From contig NZ_CM003594.1 of assembly GCF_001435295.1 (NCBI RefSeq), positions 1,798,001-1,862,000 of the forward strand: a stretch of 64,000 nucleotides of DNA, written 5' to 3'. The translations under genes were made by a program, and so were the position numbers. This stretch comes from Psychrobacter sp. P11F6. Its GTDB lineage: Bacteria > Pseudomonadota > Gammaproteobacteria > Pseudomonadales > Moraxellaceae. This document shows, piece after piece, positions 1-9,067 of this stretch. The notes under the pieces are model-generated. The model ran no database searches and had not been told where the DNA came from. It saw nothing but the letters and a program-made list of their open reading frames with translations. Numbering within the stretch: position 1 is the first letter of the stretch; each line of letters begins with the position of its first letter.

Positions 1-233
1 ATACCAAACCAGTTTTTACCGCGAAAAAGTAGATAACAGCTAGAATTAAGAATAAAGTTTTTATTGTTTGCTAAAGTGTAACACTAACGTTAACAAACAA
101 TATAGTAGCTCGCCTCGTTCGCTTCAAGCATAATTTGTCGCTTATTGCTCTTATTCGGATAAAATAATCAAAATAGCCAAGAAAAAATAAGCCACAAGCA
201 ACGGTGACATCATAAACAAGTGAGCATAAAGAT

Positions 234-1247
234 ATGGATTTAAAACAGCTCAACGCTTTTATTGCTATCGCAGATTCACGGAGCTTTAGTGCCGCAGCGA
301 CTAAAACTGGATTGTCACAACCAAGCTTGAGTCGTCTGCTTAAACAGCTTGAAACAGATATGGGTGTGGAATTGGTCGATCGCTACCATAGACCGCTACA
401 TCTGACCGAAGCGGGTACATTCTTTTATGACAAAATCAGCGCCATATTGACAGAGATTGATACCGTCACCAGCATGACGCAGCGGCTATCTACGCCCAGC
501 AGCATGCTGAATATTGGCTTTGTCCCATCTGTGCTTTATGGATTGCTTCCTGAGATCATTGCCATGCTGAAGCAATCTAGCCCCGATATCGACGTCAATC
601 TCAAAGACATCAGCTCATATCAACAAATAGAGGCGCTTAAATCTGGTGAGATAGACATCGGATTTGGGCGTTTCCCGCATCAAGATCCATGGATTCAACA
701 AATACTACTGCGTCATGAGCGTTATGTCGTCGCCTTACCAAAAGCCCATCCTCTGGCGCATGTAAAGGAGCAACGGTTGATAGACTTAGCGAACAATCGA
801 CTGATTCTCTACCATCAAACCCATTTACCGATAGCGACTAGCGTAAGATCAACCAGTGCAAAGCTGGATATTAATAAAAAATCCAGACGCACAAGCGCTG
901 AGCAATCCACACTTAGCGCGCCTATTACGGAGCCGTTGCTACACTTATTCGCACAATACGGTATTTCGCCTTTTATGACTACGACGGTGAGTGACTTGCA
1001 AGTAGCGCTAGGCTTGGTGGCGGCTGGCGAAGGCATTACCCTTGTGCCTGCTAGCCTAAAGACCGTGCGTACCGACCAAATCAGTTATCAACGTTTAGTA
1101 CACGAAAACGTCACCTCCCCTATTTATTTACATACACTCAAAGATTTCGTTCATCCCAGCATTTCTGATTTGCTGCGCGCCACCTATCAGGTATATGAGC
1201 AGCGCGGCATCACTTATCGGCAGCAAAAATTTGTGTCACAGCCTTAA
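234..1247 (+). CDS. LysR-family transcriptional regulator (CatM/BenM-like)
   Basis: A 337-residue LysR-type DNA-binding regulator. An N-terminal winged helix-turn-helix occupies about residues 1-60 (recognition region around SQPSLSRLLKQLE), followed by a helical linker and a periplasmic-binding-protein-like effector domain from about residue 92. The GITLVPASL segment late in the effector domain is typical of the CatM/BenM branch, which senses aromatic-acid intermediates. A polar stretch at about residues 197-230 makes the protein longer than the usual 300 and looks like an insertion between the two lobes. It is the only regulator near the downstream transporter and prp genes, all on the same strand, but which genes it controls cannot be read from the sequence. 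The family call is secure; the ligand is unknown. Confidence 0.9.
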   Translation: MDLKQLNAFIAIADSRSFSAAATKTGLSQPSLSRLLKQLETDMGVELVDRYHRPLHLTEAGTFFYDKISAILTEIDTVTSMTQRLSTPSSMLNIGFVPSVLYGLLPEIIAMLKQSSPDIDVNLKDISSYQQIEALKSGEIDIGFGRFPHQDPWIQQILLRHERYVVALPKAHPLAHVKEQRLIDLANNRLILYHQTHLPIATSVRSTSAKLDINKKSRRTSAEQSTLSAPITEPLLHLFAQYGISPFMTTTVSDLQVALGLVAAGEGITLVPASLKTVRTDQISYQRLVHENVTSPIYLHTLKDFVHPSISDLLRATYQVYEQRGITYRQQKFVSQP

Positions 1248-1533
1248 ATTATCAGATATTGAATGGATATTGTGTTATAAAGAACCGCTAAAAAATAATC
1301 AGCCTTAATACTTGATATTAGCAACTGATTATGCTAACTAAAAAGAATGGCAATGCAAACAAATAGTAATAACAACTAGAATAATCATTCTCCTGACTGG
1401 CTTCGGTGTGCTAAAGTCGATACAAGATGAATCGTTTTATATTTAAGCAGTTTATAAAGCCCTTCTCTCATGATCATTGGCAAGCTGACACAGGTAAGTG
1501 ATAATTTGCCGTTTTAACCATTTAGAGGTATTC

Positions 1534-2832
1534 ATGACCACACAACCACTCGATAATCCACGCACCAACCCAAATGCCACTGACGATACCGCAACCTCGC
1601 CGCAAGAAGGCTTTAGCTGGCGCATCTTTGGTCCCGGTATTTTGATGGCAACCGCTGCTATCGGTGGCTCACATTTGATTTCATCGACGCAGGCTGGCGC
1701 TATATATGGCTGGCAACTGGCCATTATGATTATTTTAGCCAACGTTTTTAAGTATCCATTTTTTCGCTTTGCAACCGACTACGTCTATGACACTGGCGAG
1801 AGTTTGATTGCAGGCTATGCCAAACGCTCAAAGGTATATCTGTGGGTATATTTTATACTCTCTATCCTATCGGCTGTCATTAGTACGGGCGCGGTCTCAT
1901 TAATAGCAGCGGTTATCTTAGGTTTTATGCTACCAGCCTCCCTTGGTCTGTCGACGATGGCGCTGTCATTGATTATCGTGGCGGTTTCTTGGTTCTTTTT
2001 AATTGCAGGTCACTATAAGCTGCTTGATGGTGTGACCAAATGGATTATGATTGCGCTGACCACAGCAACGGTCGCTGCTGTCATCATTGCTGCTGGCAAG
2101 CCGACAGTCATGGCTGCTGACTTTGTCGCGGCCTCTCCTTGGAATTTAGCAACTTTAGGTTTCATCGTGGCACTCATGGGCTGGATGCCAGCACCGCTTG
2201 AGTTTGCCGCCATTACCTCGATGTGGACATCTGCCAAAGTCAAAGCCGATCACACCACCCATCGCCAAGGTTTGTTAGATTTTAACGTCGGTTATGCCGT
2301 CTCAGCAATTTTGGCATTGTTCTTCTTATCGTTAGGTGTGTTTGTACAGTATGGCTCAGGACAAGAAATTGAGCTGGTCGGTGGCGCTTATATCAATCAG
2401 TTGATCAACATGTATACCGCAACCATCGGTGAATGGTCACGTCTATTGGTCGCTTTCGTCGCCTTTATGTGTATGTTTGGTACGACGATTACCTGTGCAG
2501 ACGGTTATGGCCGTGCCAACGCTGAGTGCTGGCGTCTAATAAAAGGTGAAAGCGAAATCAATAAAAAGCAAATCGCTTTTTGGACGACCTATGCTATCGG
2601 TGGTGGGTTGATGATTATCACTTTCTTTACTGGACAACTAGGTACTATGCTTAAGTTTGCCATGATATCGGCGTTTGTCTCAGCGCCTATCTTTGGCTGG
2701 TTAAATTACTCACTGGTTAAAAACCATAAAAAACTATCTTTTGGCATGAATGCACTCTCTATCGCGGGACTCATCTTCTTAACGGGTTTTGCGCTGTTAT
2801 TTTTAGCCAATCTTGCTGGACTATTTGGCTAG
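1534..2832 (+). CDS. Nramp-family-like divalent metal transporter, divergent clade
   Basis: A 432-residue integral membrane protein with about eleven hydrophobic segments and the Nramp opening (GPGILMATAAIGGSHL). The ATG at 1534 is preferred over an upstream in-frame start because AGAGGT lies just ahead of it. Canonical MntH proteins carry DPGN in helix 1 and MPHN in helix 6 as metal ligands. Here the equivalent places read IGGSHL and GWMPAPLEF, so the standard Mn/Fe site is absent. It probably belongs to the Nramp-related clade that databases still call divalent metal cation transporters, but its substrate could be Mg or something else. A good intrinsic terminator follows. The fold is well supported, the specificity is not. 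Confidence 0.8.
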   Translation: MTTQPLDNPRTNPNATDDTATSPQEGFSWRIFGPGILMATAAIGGSHLISSTQAGAIYGWQLAIMIILANVFKYPFFRFATDYVYDTGESLIAGYAKRSKVYLWVYFILSILSAVISTGAVSLIAAVILGFMLPASLGLSTMALSLIIVAVSWFFLIAGHYKLLDGVTKWIMIALTTATVAAVIIAAGKPTVMAADFVAASPWNLATLGFIVALMGWMPAPLEFAAITSMWTSAKVKADHTTHRQGLLDFNVGYAVSAILALFFLSLGVFVQYGSGQEIELVGGAYINQLINMYTATIGEWSRLLVAFVAFMCMFGTTITCADGYGRANAECWRLIKGESEINKKQIAFWTTYAIGGGLMIITFFTGQLGTMLKFAMISAFVSAPIFGWLNYSLVKNHKKLSFGMNALSIAGLIFLTGFALLFLANLAGLFG

Positions 2833-2863
2833 GTATCGGTTTTAAAAATATCTATTTATATCA

Positions 2864-2899
2864 TAAAAGCCCTTTTAGCTTAGCTATTAGGGCTTTTTG
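2864..2899 (+). terminator. Intrinsic terminator after the Nramp-like gene
   Basis: Inverted repeat AAAAGCCCT / AGGGCTTTTT separated by a short AT-rich loop and ending in a T run, about 30 bases after the transporter stop codon. Confidence 0.8.
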
Positions 2900-2992
2900 G
2901 TAAGCTAAAATCATGAATCGATAAAAATAAGCGCAACCGCTATTGTAAATAAATGTAAATCATGGGCTATACGTGTCTTTGCAAATTCAGCA

Positions 2993-3186
2993 ATATGAAT
3001 AATAGCTTAAGCAAACTATTACTTTATAGATAATGCTATTCATATGGTGAATAATATTAATTTTAATAAACTATTTATTTAAATTATTTAAATTATTGTG
3101 CTCAAACAATGCTTTGTACTCACTGATTATTGCGTATAATCGAACACAATAACGATAATACTATCTCTCTATGCAAGGACACTCCC
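2993..3186 (+). promoter_or_regulatory. prpB upstream region: candidate promoter and inverted repeats
   Basis: The non-coding stretch from the Nramp terminator to prpB is over 280 bases long. It holds an imperfect inverted repeat (ATATGAATAATAGC at 2993 and GCTATTCATAT at 3035), an overlapping ATTCA-N5-TGAAT at 3038-3052, ATTGT-N6-ACAAT at 3097-3112, a -10-like TATAAT at 3135-3140 with TTGTAC 15 bases upstream, and the ribosome binding site AAGGAC at about 3175. The repeats are what one would expect for a dimeric repressor or activator of the propionate genes, but no prp-specific GntR or PrpR gene is adjacent. Confidence 0.45.
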
Positions 3187-4077
3187 ATGACTTCATCTTC
3201 AGCAGGCGCACGCTTTCGCAGTGCCCTCACTCAAAAAAATGATAATAACCAGCCACTACAGATTGCAGGTGCTATCAATGCCTATACTGCAATGATGGCA
3301 ACCCAAGTCGGTCACCAAGCGTTATATCTCTCTGGTGCTGGTGTGGCCAATGCCTCATTTGGTCTTCCTGATTTGGGTATGACTAGCCTTGATAATGTGC
3401 TAGAAGATGCACGCCGTATCACTGACGCAGTTGATACGCCGTTATTAGTAGATATCGACACTGGTTTTGGCGGTGCATTCAACATTGCCCAAACCATTAG
3501 AAAAATGGAAAAAGCGGGCGTGGCAGCGGTACATATCGAAGACCAAGTGGCGCAAAAACGTTGTGGTCATCGCCCAAATAAAGAAATCGTCAGTATTTCA
3601 GAAATGGTTGATCGCTTAAAAGCGGCATTGGATGCCAAAACGGACCCTGATTTTGTGGTCATGGCACGTACGGATGCGCTATCGGTCGAAGGGCTTGATG
3701 CTGCTGTAGAGCGCGCTGTTGCCTTCCAAGAAGCAGGCGCAGACATGATTTTTGCGGAAGCGCTAACCGATATCGAGATGTATCGTAAATTTACTGACGT
3801 ACTAGATATTCCAGTACTTGCCAACATGACAGAGTTTGGTCAGACCGACCTATATACCACTGATCAACTATATAGCGTGGGTGTCGAGATGGTGCTCTAT
3901 CCATTATCTGCCTTCCGAGCGATGAACAAAGCGGCATTAAACGTTTATCAGCATCTATTGACTGACGGTACACAAGAAAAAGTTGTAGATACCATGCAAA
4001 CCCGCATGGAGCTGTATGATTTCTTAAATTATCATGAGTTTGAGCAGACGCTAGACAAGCTATTTGCTAATAAGTAG
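3187..4077 (+). CDS. prpB: 2-methylisocitrate lyase
   Basis: A 296-residue enzyme cleaving 2-methylisocitrate to pyruvate and succinate, the last step of the methylcitrate cycle. It shows the PEP mutase/isocitrate lyase barrel, the DIDTGFGG metal-binding segment and the KRCGH active-site signature whose Cys is the catalytic base. The ATG at 3187 is chosen because AAGGACACTCCC precedes it. An upstream in-frame start at 3130 would add an unrelated 19-residue leader overlapping the probable promoter. It opens the cluster, with prpC, acnD and prpF following on the same strand. Length is normal for the family. Confidence 0.96.
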   Translation: MTSSSAGARFRSALTQKNDNNQPLQIAGAINAYTAMMATQVGHQALYLSGAGVANASFGLPDLGMTSLDNVLEDARRITDAVDTPLLVDIDTGFGGAFNIAQTIRKMEKAGVAAVHIEDQVAQKRCGHRPNKEIVSISEMVDRLKAALDAKTDPDFVVMARTDALSVEGLDAAVERAVAFQEAGADMIFAEALTDIEMYRKFTDVLDIPVLANMTEFGQTDLYTTDQLYSVGVEMVLYPLSAFRAMNKAALNVYQHLLTDGTQEKVVDTMQTRMELYDFLNYHEFEQTLDKLFANK

Positions 4078-4170
4078 TTAAGAATTAGTTATTGGCAACA
4101 CTGAAAAGATAGCTCACCTTTGAGTGTGTTATCTTTTCGAAATCCGTCTTCATTTACTTTTAGGTTATTT

Positions 4171-4824
4171 ATGCCATTTTTTACTGCTAATACTGCTCTT
4201 AAAACGTCACTACTGAGCAGCACGCTTGCGGCGCTGTTATTTATGACGGGCTGTGATAAAACACCAGAAACCGCCGACGATACGACCAGTGGTGCAAGCA
4301 CTGCTGAAGTTGATGCTGCCAAAGAGACTCCTGCACCTGTCACTCAAAACGACTTGGTCATGACGAAAATTACGCTAGATACTGTCAACAGCCTACTTTT
4401 TGCACCGGTTATCAATAGCGGTGCACTCAGTGCAGAGCAAATCAGCTGCCTCGAATCACGCGACAAAGACTTGGGTAAAGCCGAAGTCGATAGCTTCTAT
4501 AAGAGTCAGTTTACCGATGCAGAGTTACAAGAGTTGGATGACTTTTATACGTCAGAGGTAGGGAAAAAGCTGATTACGTTTGGTAATGAGCAACTGCGTG
4601 TCATGAATGGTGAAGAGATTGCAAAGCCAATGGCTGACCCTACTCCAGAAGAAATGACTAAGATTCAGACATTCATGGAATCACCACTGGGTGTCAAGTA
4701 TATGAAGATCAATAATGCTGAAGGCGAAGGCAGCGCAATGGAAGTCTTGAATGGCCCTATCGAAGCGGAGTTTGAGCGTTGTAATGTCGATTTAGATGGT
4801 CCACAGCTTAAGCAGCCTGCCTAA
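4171..4824 (+). CDS. Predicted lipoprotein with DUF2059-like domain
   Basis: A 217-residue predicted lipoprotein. The N-terminus has a basic-hydrophobic signal ending in the lipobox LFMTGC, with Cys28 as the lipidation site. An Asp/Thr-rich spacer follows, and then from about residue 80 an alpha-helical domain resembling DUF2059 (FTDAELQELDDFYTSEVGKK). A TTG start at 4120 is possible, but the ATG at 4171 places the signal peptide correctly. It sits between prpB and prpC, so it is probably co-transcribed with propionate genes; a functional link is only inferred. No enzymatic motif is visible. Confidence 0.75.
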   Translation: MPFFTANTALKTSLLSSTLAALLFMTGCDKTPETADDTTSGASTAEVDAAKETPAPVTQNDLVMTKITLDTVNSLLFAPVINSGALSAEQISCLESRDKDLGKAEVDSFYKSQFTDAELQELDDFYTSEVGKKLITFGNEQLRVMNGEEIAKPMADPTPEEMTKIQTFMESPLGVKYMKINNAEGEGSAMEVLNGPIEAEFERCNVDLDGPQLKQPA

Positions 4825-4920
4825 CGCTCAACTGGCGCTATAGTCAGTCATTAACTGATAAATTTATTATTAGAAACACCGTTTTTCACCCAAAAAGCTA
4901 CCCACAAAAGGAATTTCATC

Positions 4921-6060
4921 ATGGCAGCACAAAACCCATCAACAAAAGTATTGTCAGGTGCAGGTCTACGCGGTCAAGTCGCAGGCAAGACGGCTTTATC
5001 TACCGTTGGCAAATCAGGCTCTGGTCTGACTTATCGCGGTTATGACGTATCAGAACTTGCTGACAAATGTATTTTTGAAGAAGTGGCTTACTTATTGTTA
5101 TATGGCAACTTGCCAACCCAAAGCGAGCTTGATGCTTATCAGACCAAATTAAAAAGCTTACGTGGTTTGCCACAGCCATTAAAAGAAGTGCTTGAACGTA
5201 TACCTGCTGCAGCGCACCCAATGGACGTGTTACGTACCGGTTGCTCAATGCTCGGTAACTTAGAAACTGAAATGAGCTTTGATGAGGAAAACGACCAAGC
5301 AGATCGTATGCTGGCGGCATTCCCATCAATCATTAACTATTGGTATCGCTTTAGCCACGACAATGTGCGTATTGAAACAGAAACGGATGACGACACGATT
5401 GGTGGTCACTTCTTGCATCTGCTTAAAGGTGAAAAGCCAAACGAGCTCCATACCAAGGTCATGAACGTTTCTCTTATCCTCTACGCTGAGCATGAGTTTA
5501 ATGCCTCAACCTTTACCGCGCGCGTTTGTGCCTCTACGCTATCTGATATCCATTCTTGTATAACAGGTGCGATTGGCTCATTGCGCGGTCACTTGCATGG
5601 CGGCGCGAATGAAGCGGCGATGGATATGATTGAAGGCTTTAGCTCACCTGACGAAGCCGAAAAAGAGATGATGGCGATGCTGGCGCGTAAAGACAAAATC
5701 ATGGGCTTTGGTCATGCTATCTATAGTGAATCAGACCCACGCAACGTCGTCATTAAAGGCTGGGCTGAAAAGCTCGCTGCTGACGTTGGTGATGAGGTGT
5801 TATACCCAGTATCAGTACGCTGTGAAGAAGTGATGTGGCGCGAGAAAAAACTGTTCTGTAATGCTGATTTTTTCCATGCTTCAGCCTATCACTTTATGGG
5901 TATCCCAACCAAACTGTTCACGCCAATCTTTGTTTGCTCGCGTCTAACTGGTTGGGCAGCACATGTGTTTGAGCAACGCGCTAACAACCGTATCATTCGC
6001 CCAAGCGCAGAGTACACTGGCGAAGAATTACGTCCAGTACCAGATATGAGTGCGCGTTAA
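4921..6060 (+). CDS. prpC: 2-methylcitrate synthase
   Basis: A 379-residue citrate-synthase-fold enzyme condensing propionyl-CoA with oxaloacetate. Family landmarks are present: the GLTYRGYDV entry, LRGHLHGGANE (acetyl-CoA/oxaloacetate histidine), MGFGHAIY with its catalytic His, and the downstream SDPRN and RLTGWAAHV segments. Length matches the short PrpC type rather than the 430-residue GltA. AAAAGGAATTTCATC immediately before the ATG is a good ribosome binding site. A double hairpin follows, so acnD is at least partly on a separate transcript or separated by attenuation. Confidence 0.95.
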   Translation: MAAQNPSTKVLSGAGLRGQVAGKTALSTVGKSGSGLTYRGYDVSELADKCIFEEVAYLLLYGNLPTQSELDAYQTKLKSLRGLPQPLKEVLERIPAAAHPMDVLRTGCSMLGNLETEMSFDEENDQADRMLAAFPSIINYWYRFSHDNVRIETETDDDTIGGHFLHLLKGEKPNELHTKVMNVSLILYAEHEFNASTFTARVCASTLSDIHSCITGAIGSLRGHLHGGANEAAMDMIEGFSSPDEAEKEMMAMLARKDKIMGFGHAIYSESDPRNVVIKGWAEKLAADVGDEVLYPVSVRCEEVMWREKKLFCNADFFHASAYHFMGIPTKLFTPIFVCSRLTGWAAHVFEQRANNRIIRPSAEYTGEELRPVPDMSAR

Positions 6061-6076
6061 TCTATATATATTTACT

Positions 6077-6152
6077 ATCTCGTATAAGTGCTTATGCGAG
6101 ATAACCAGTTTAACTGCTAGATATATTCACAATTTAGCAGTTAAACTTTTTC
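6077..6152 (+). terminator. Double hairpin and terminator between prpC and acnD
   Basis: A first hairpin (ATCTCG..ATAAG / CTTAT..CGAGAT, 6077-6102) is followed by a longer one with a perfect 13-base stem AGTTTAACTGCTA / TAGCAGTTAAACT (6107-6146) and a run of five T. The second is a strong rho-independent terminator, placed inside the propionate cluster. Confidence 0.8.
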
Positions 6153-6284
6153 TTAATAACCTCACTTTCTTTTTAGCCATGTTTTTTTAGCAAAGCCTTC
6201 TTCTAACTTCTAATTCCACTAATGACTTTGCTAAAAGAATGACTATTTTTTAAATTTAAACCAGCCAACTGCCAAAGGTGACTC

Positions 6285-8942
6285 ATGGACAACGCTCTAG
6301 TACAACCAATGAATGATCAATTCAAAAAGCCCCTGCCAGATACCGACCTCTATTACTTTGATACCCGTGAGGCTGTCGAAAATATTGAAGCTGGCGCGTA
6401 TGACAAGCTACCGTTTTGCTCAAAAGTACTATGTGAAAACTTGGTGCGCCGTTGCCCACCAGAAGAGCTAACCGCGGCGCTTAAACAGCATATAGAAGGC
6501 AAACAAGATTTAGATTTTCCTTGGTACCCTGCCCGTGTCGTTTGTCATGATATTTTAGGTCAGACGGCGTTTGTTGATTTGGCGGGCTTACGTGATGCCA
6601 TCGCTGAGCAAGGCGGTGACCCATCAAAAGTCAATCCAATCGTGCCAACGCAATTAATTGTTGACCATTCATTGGCCGTTGAACATGCAGGCTTTGAAGA
6701 AAACGCATTTGAGAAAAACCGCGCCATTGAAGAGCGTCGTAACGATGATCGCTTTCACTTTATCAACTGGTGTCAGTATGCCTTTGATAACGTCAACGTC
6801 GTACCGCCTGGTAACGGCATCATGCACCAAATCAACTTAGAGAAAATGTCACCGATTGTACAAGTGGTCAAAAACAAAGCTGGTGAAGAAGTTGCCTTTG
6901 CTGATACGCTCGTCGGTACAGACAGCCATACGCCTATGGTTGATGCTTTAGGTGTTATCTCAATCGGTGTTGGGGGCTTAGAAGCTGAAAGCGTGATGTT
7001 AGGCAACCCATCATACATGCGCCTACCGGATTACGTTGGTGTTAAGCTAACGGGCAAATTGCAAAGAGGCATTACTGGTACCGATTTGGTACTCGCGATG
7101 ACCGAGTTCTTACGTGATGCTGGCGTAGTCTCTACCTATATTGAATTCTTCGGTGAAGGTGCGCGCCAACTGAGCGTCGGTGACCGTGCGTCTATCTCCA
7201 ATATGACGCCTGAATATGGCGCGACGGCGGCGATGTTCTATATCGATGAGCAAACCATCGACTATCTACGTCTAACCGGTCGTTCTGAGGCTCAAATCAA
7301 ATTGGTTGAGCAGTATGCCAAGCAAACCGGTCTATGGGCTGATGGCATGGAAAATGCGGAATACGCGCGTGTGCTTGAGTTTGATTTGTCCGCTGTTGTC
7401 CGTAATATGGCAGGTCCTTCACGTCCGCATGCTCGCGTATCCACCACGGATTTGGTTGCCAAAGGTATTGCTCACGCTCCTGAAGATAAATTACCAGAAC
7501 CAAAAGATGGTCTGATGCCAGATGGCGCGGTGATTATTGCCGCAATTACCAGCTGTACCAACACCTCTAACCCTCGCAACATGGTTGCAGCGGGCTTGGT
7601 TGCGCGTAATGCTAATAAGAAAGGTTTGTTACGCAAGCCTTGGGTGAAGTCATCATTAGCACCAGGCTCAAAAACGGTAAAAATGTACCTAGAAGAAGCC
7701 GGCTTGATGCCTGAGCTCCAAGAAATCGGCTTTGACGTGGTTGGTTTTGCTTGTACCACCTGTAACGGCATGAGTGGCGCGCTTGATCCTGACATCGAGA
7801 AAGAAATCATTGATAATGACTTATTCACTACCGCAGTGTTATCAGGTAACCGTAACTTTGATGGTCGTATCCATCCGTATGCCAAGCAAGCATTTTTAGC
7901 GTCACCACCATTGGTGATTGCCTATGCTATTGCCGGTAATATCCGTTTTGATATCGAAAAAGACTCGTTAGGTAAAGACCAAGACGGCAATGACGTTTAT
8001 CTAAAAGACATTTGGTTCGATGATGATGAAGTTGATGCTATCGTGGCTAAAGCGGTAAAACCTGAGCAATTTAACGCTGTTTATATTCCGATGTTTGACG
8101 AAGCCAAAAAAGACACGGGTAAAGCATTAAGTCCGCTCTATAACTGGCGTGAACAGACGACTTATATCCGCCGTCCGCCGTATTGGGAAGGCAAAATGGC
8201 GGCGATGAATAAGCTAAAAGGTATGCGTCCGTTAGCGGTACTCGGTGATAACATCACCACTGACCATTTATCACCATCTAATGCGATTTTGGGCGATTCG
8301 GCGGCTGGCGAGTATCTTGATACTATGGGTTTACCGGCGGAAGACTATAACTCTTATGCGACCCATCGCGGTGACCACTTAACGGCGCAGCGTGCGACCT
8401 TTGCCAATCCTAAGCTATTGAATGAGATGGTACGTGACGAGAAAGGTGAGGTTATCCAAGGTTCACTTGCTAGAGTAGAGCCTGAAGGTCAAGTCATGCG
8501 TATGTGGGAAGCCATTGAAACCTATATGAACCGTGAACAGCCGCTGATCATCATCGCAGGTGATGGCTATGGTCAAGGCTCAAGCCGTGACTGGGCTGCC
8601 AAAGGTGTGCGTTTAGCTGGCGTAGAAGTGGTTGTCGCTGAAGATTTTGAGCGTATCCATCGTCAAAACTTGGTCGGTATGGGCGCACTACCTTTGCAGT
8701 TTAAAGAAGGTGTCAATCGTAATACCCTAAATATCGATGGTACTGAAATATTCGATATCGAAGGCGAAGTGTCTGCTGGTGGTGAGATGACATTGGTCAT
8801 TAACCGCACAGATGGTACTGTCGATAAAGCGCCCGTTATCTGCCGTTTAGATACCGCTGATGAAGTTAAAATGTATAATGCGGGCGGTATGCTCCAGCGC
8901 TTTGCCAAAGAGTTTATCGATGGCACGTTAGATATCGCGTAA
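6285..8942 (+). CDS. acnD: Fe/S-dependent 2-methylcitrate dehydratase AcnD
   Basis: An 885-residue aconitase-superfamily protein that dehydrates 2-methylcitrate to 2-methylaconitate and works with PrpF. The three [4Fe-4S] cysteines are visible at positions 424 (ITSCTNTSNPR), 490 and 493 (FACTTCNGMSG). The C-terminal swivel domain carries GDGYGQGSSRDWAAKG. The N-terminus, with YFDTREAVENI, and the immediate prpF neighbour point to AcnD rather than AcnA. The ATG at 6285 has AAAGGTGACTC ahead of it. A terminator follows at 8971, then prpF. Confidence 0.95.
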   Translation: MDNALVQPMNDQFKKPLPDTDLYYFDTREAVENIEAGAYDKLPFCSKVLCENLVRRCPPEELTAALKQHIEGKQDLDFPWYPARVVCHDILGQTAFVDLAGLRDAIAEQGGDPSKVNPIVPTQLIVDHSLAVEHAGFEENAFEKNRAIEERRNDDRFHFINWCQYAFDNVNVVPPGNGIMHQINLEKMSPIVQVVKNKAGEEVAFADTLVGTDSHTPMVDALGVISIGVGGLEAESVMLGNPSYMRLPDYVGVKLTGKLQRGITGTDLVLAMTEFLRDAGVVSTYIEFFGEGARQLSVGDRASISNMTPEYGATAAMFYIDEQTIDYLRLTGRSEAQIKLVEQYAKQTGLWADGMENAEYARVLEFDLSAVVRNMAGPSRPHARVSTTDLVAKGIAHAPEDKLPEPKDGLMPDGAVIIAAITSCTNTSNPRNMVAAGLVARNANKKGLLRKPWVKSSLAPGSKTVKMYLEEAGLMPELQEIGFDVVGFACTTCNGMSGALDPDIEKEIIDNDLFTTAVLSGNRNFDGRIHPYAKQAFLASPPLVIAYAIAGNIRFDIEKDSLGKDQDGNDVYLKDIWFDDDEVDAIVAKAVKPEQFNAVYIPMFDEAKKDTGKALSPLYNWREQTTYIRRPPYWEGKMAAMNKLKGMRPLAVLGDNITTDHLSPSNAILGDSAAGEYLDTMGLPAEDYNSYATHRGDHLTAQRATFANPKLLNEMVRDEKGEVIQGSLARVEPEGQVMRMWEAIETYMNREQPLIIIAGDGYGQGSSRDWAAKGVRLAGVEVVVAEDFERIHRQNLVGMGALPLQFKEGVNRNTLNIDGTEIFDIEGEVSAGGEMTLVINRTDGTVDKAPVICRLDTADEVKMYNAGGMLQRFAKEFIDGTLDIA

Positions 8943-8970
8943 TCATCATGAGTTTTGAATAATCAAAGAG

Positions 8971-9006
8971 CCGATGTTGTATAAATTATACGGCATCGGT
9001 TTTTTT
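8971..9006 (+). terminator. Terminator between acnD and prpF
   Basis: CCGATG..GTATAA / TTATAC..CATCGG stem followed by seven T, 28 bases after the acnD stop. The stem is long enough to be a real terminator, so prpF needs read-through or its own promoter. Confidence 0.8.
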
Positions 9007-9067
9007 ATATCTGCTACCACCCCTTATCCAAGACGCGAACTTAAAAAATTATAAAAAGGAATAAAAA

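Noticed and set aside
3130..3186. Upstream start for prpB
   Set aside because: The 19 extra residues are not like any PrpB start and lie over the probable promoter; the ATG at 3187 has a good ribosome binding site.
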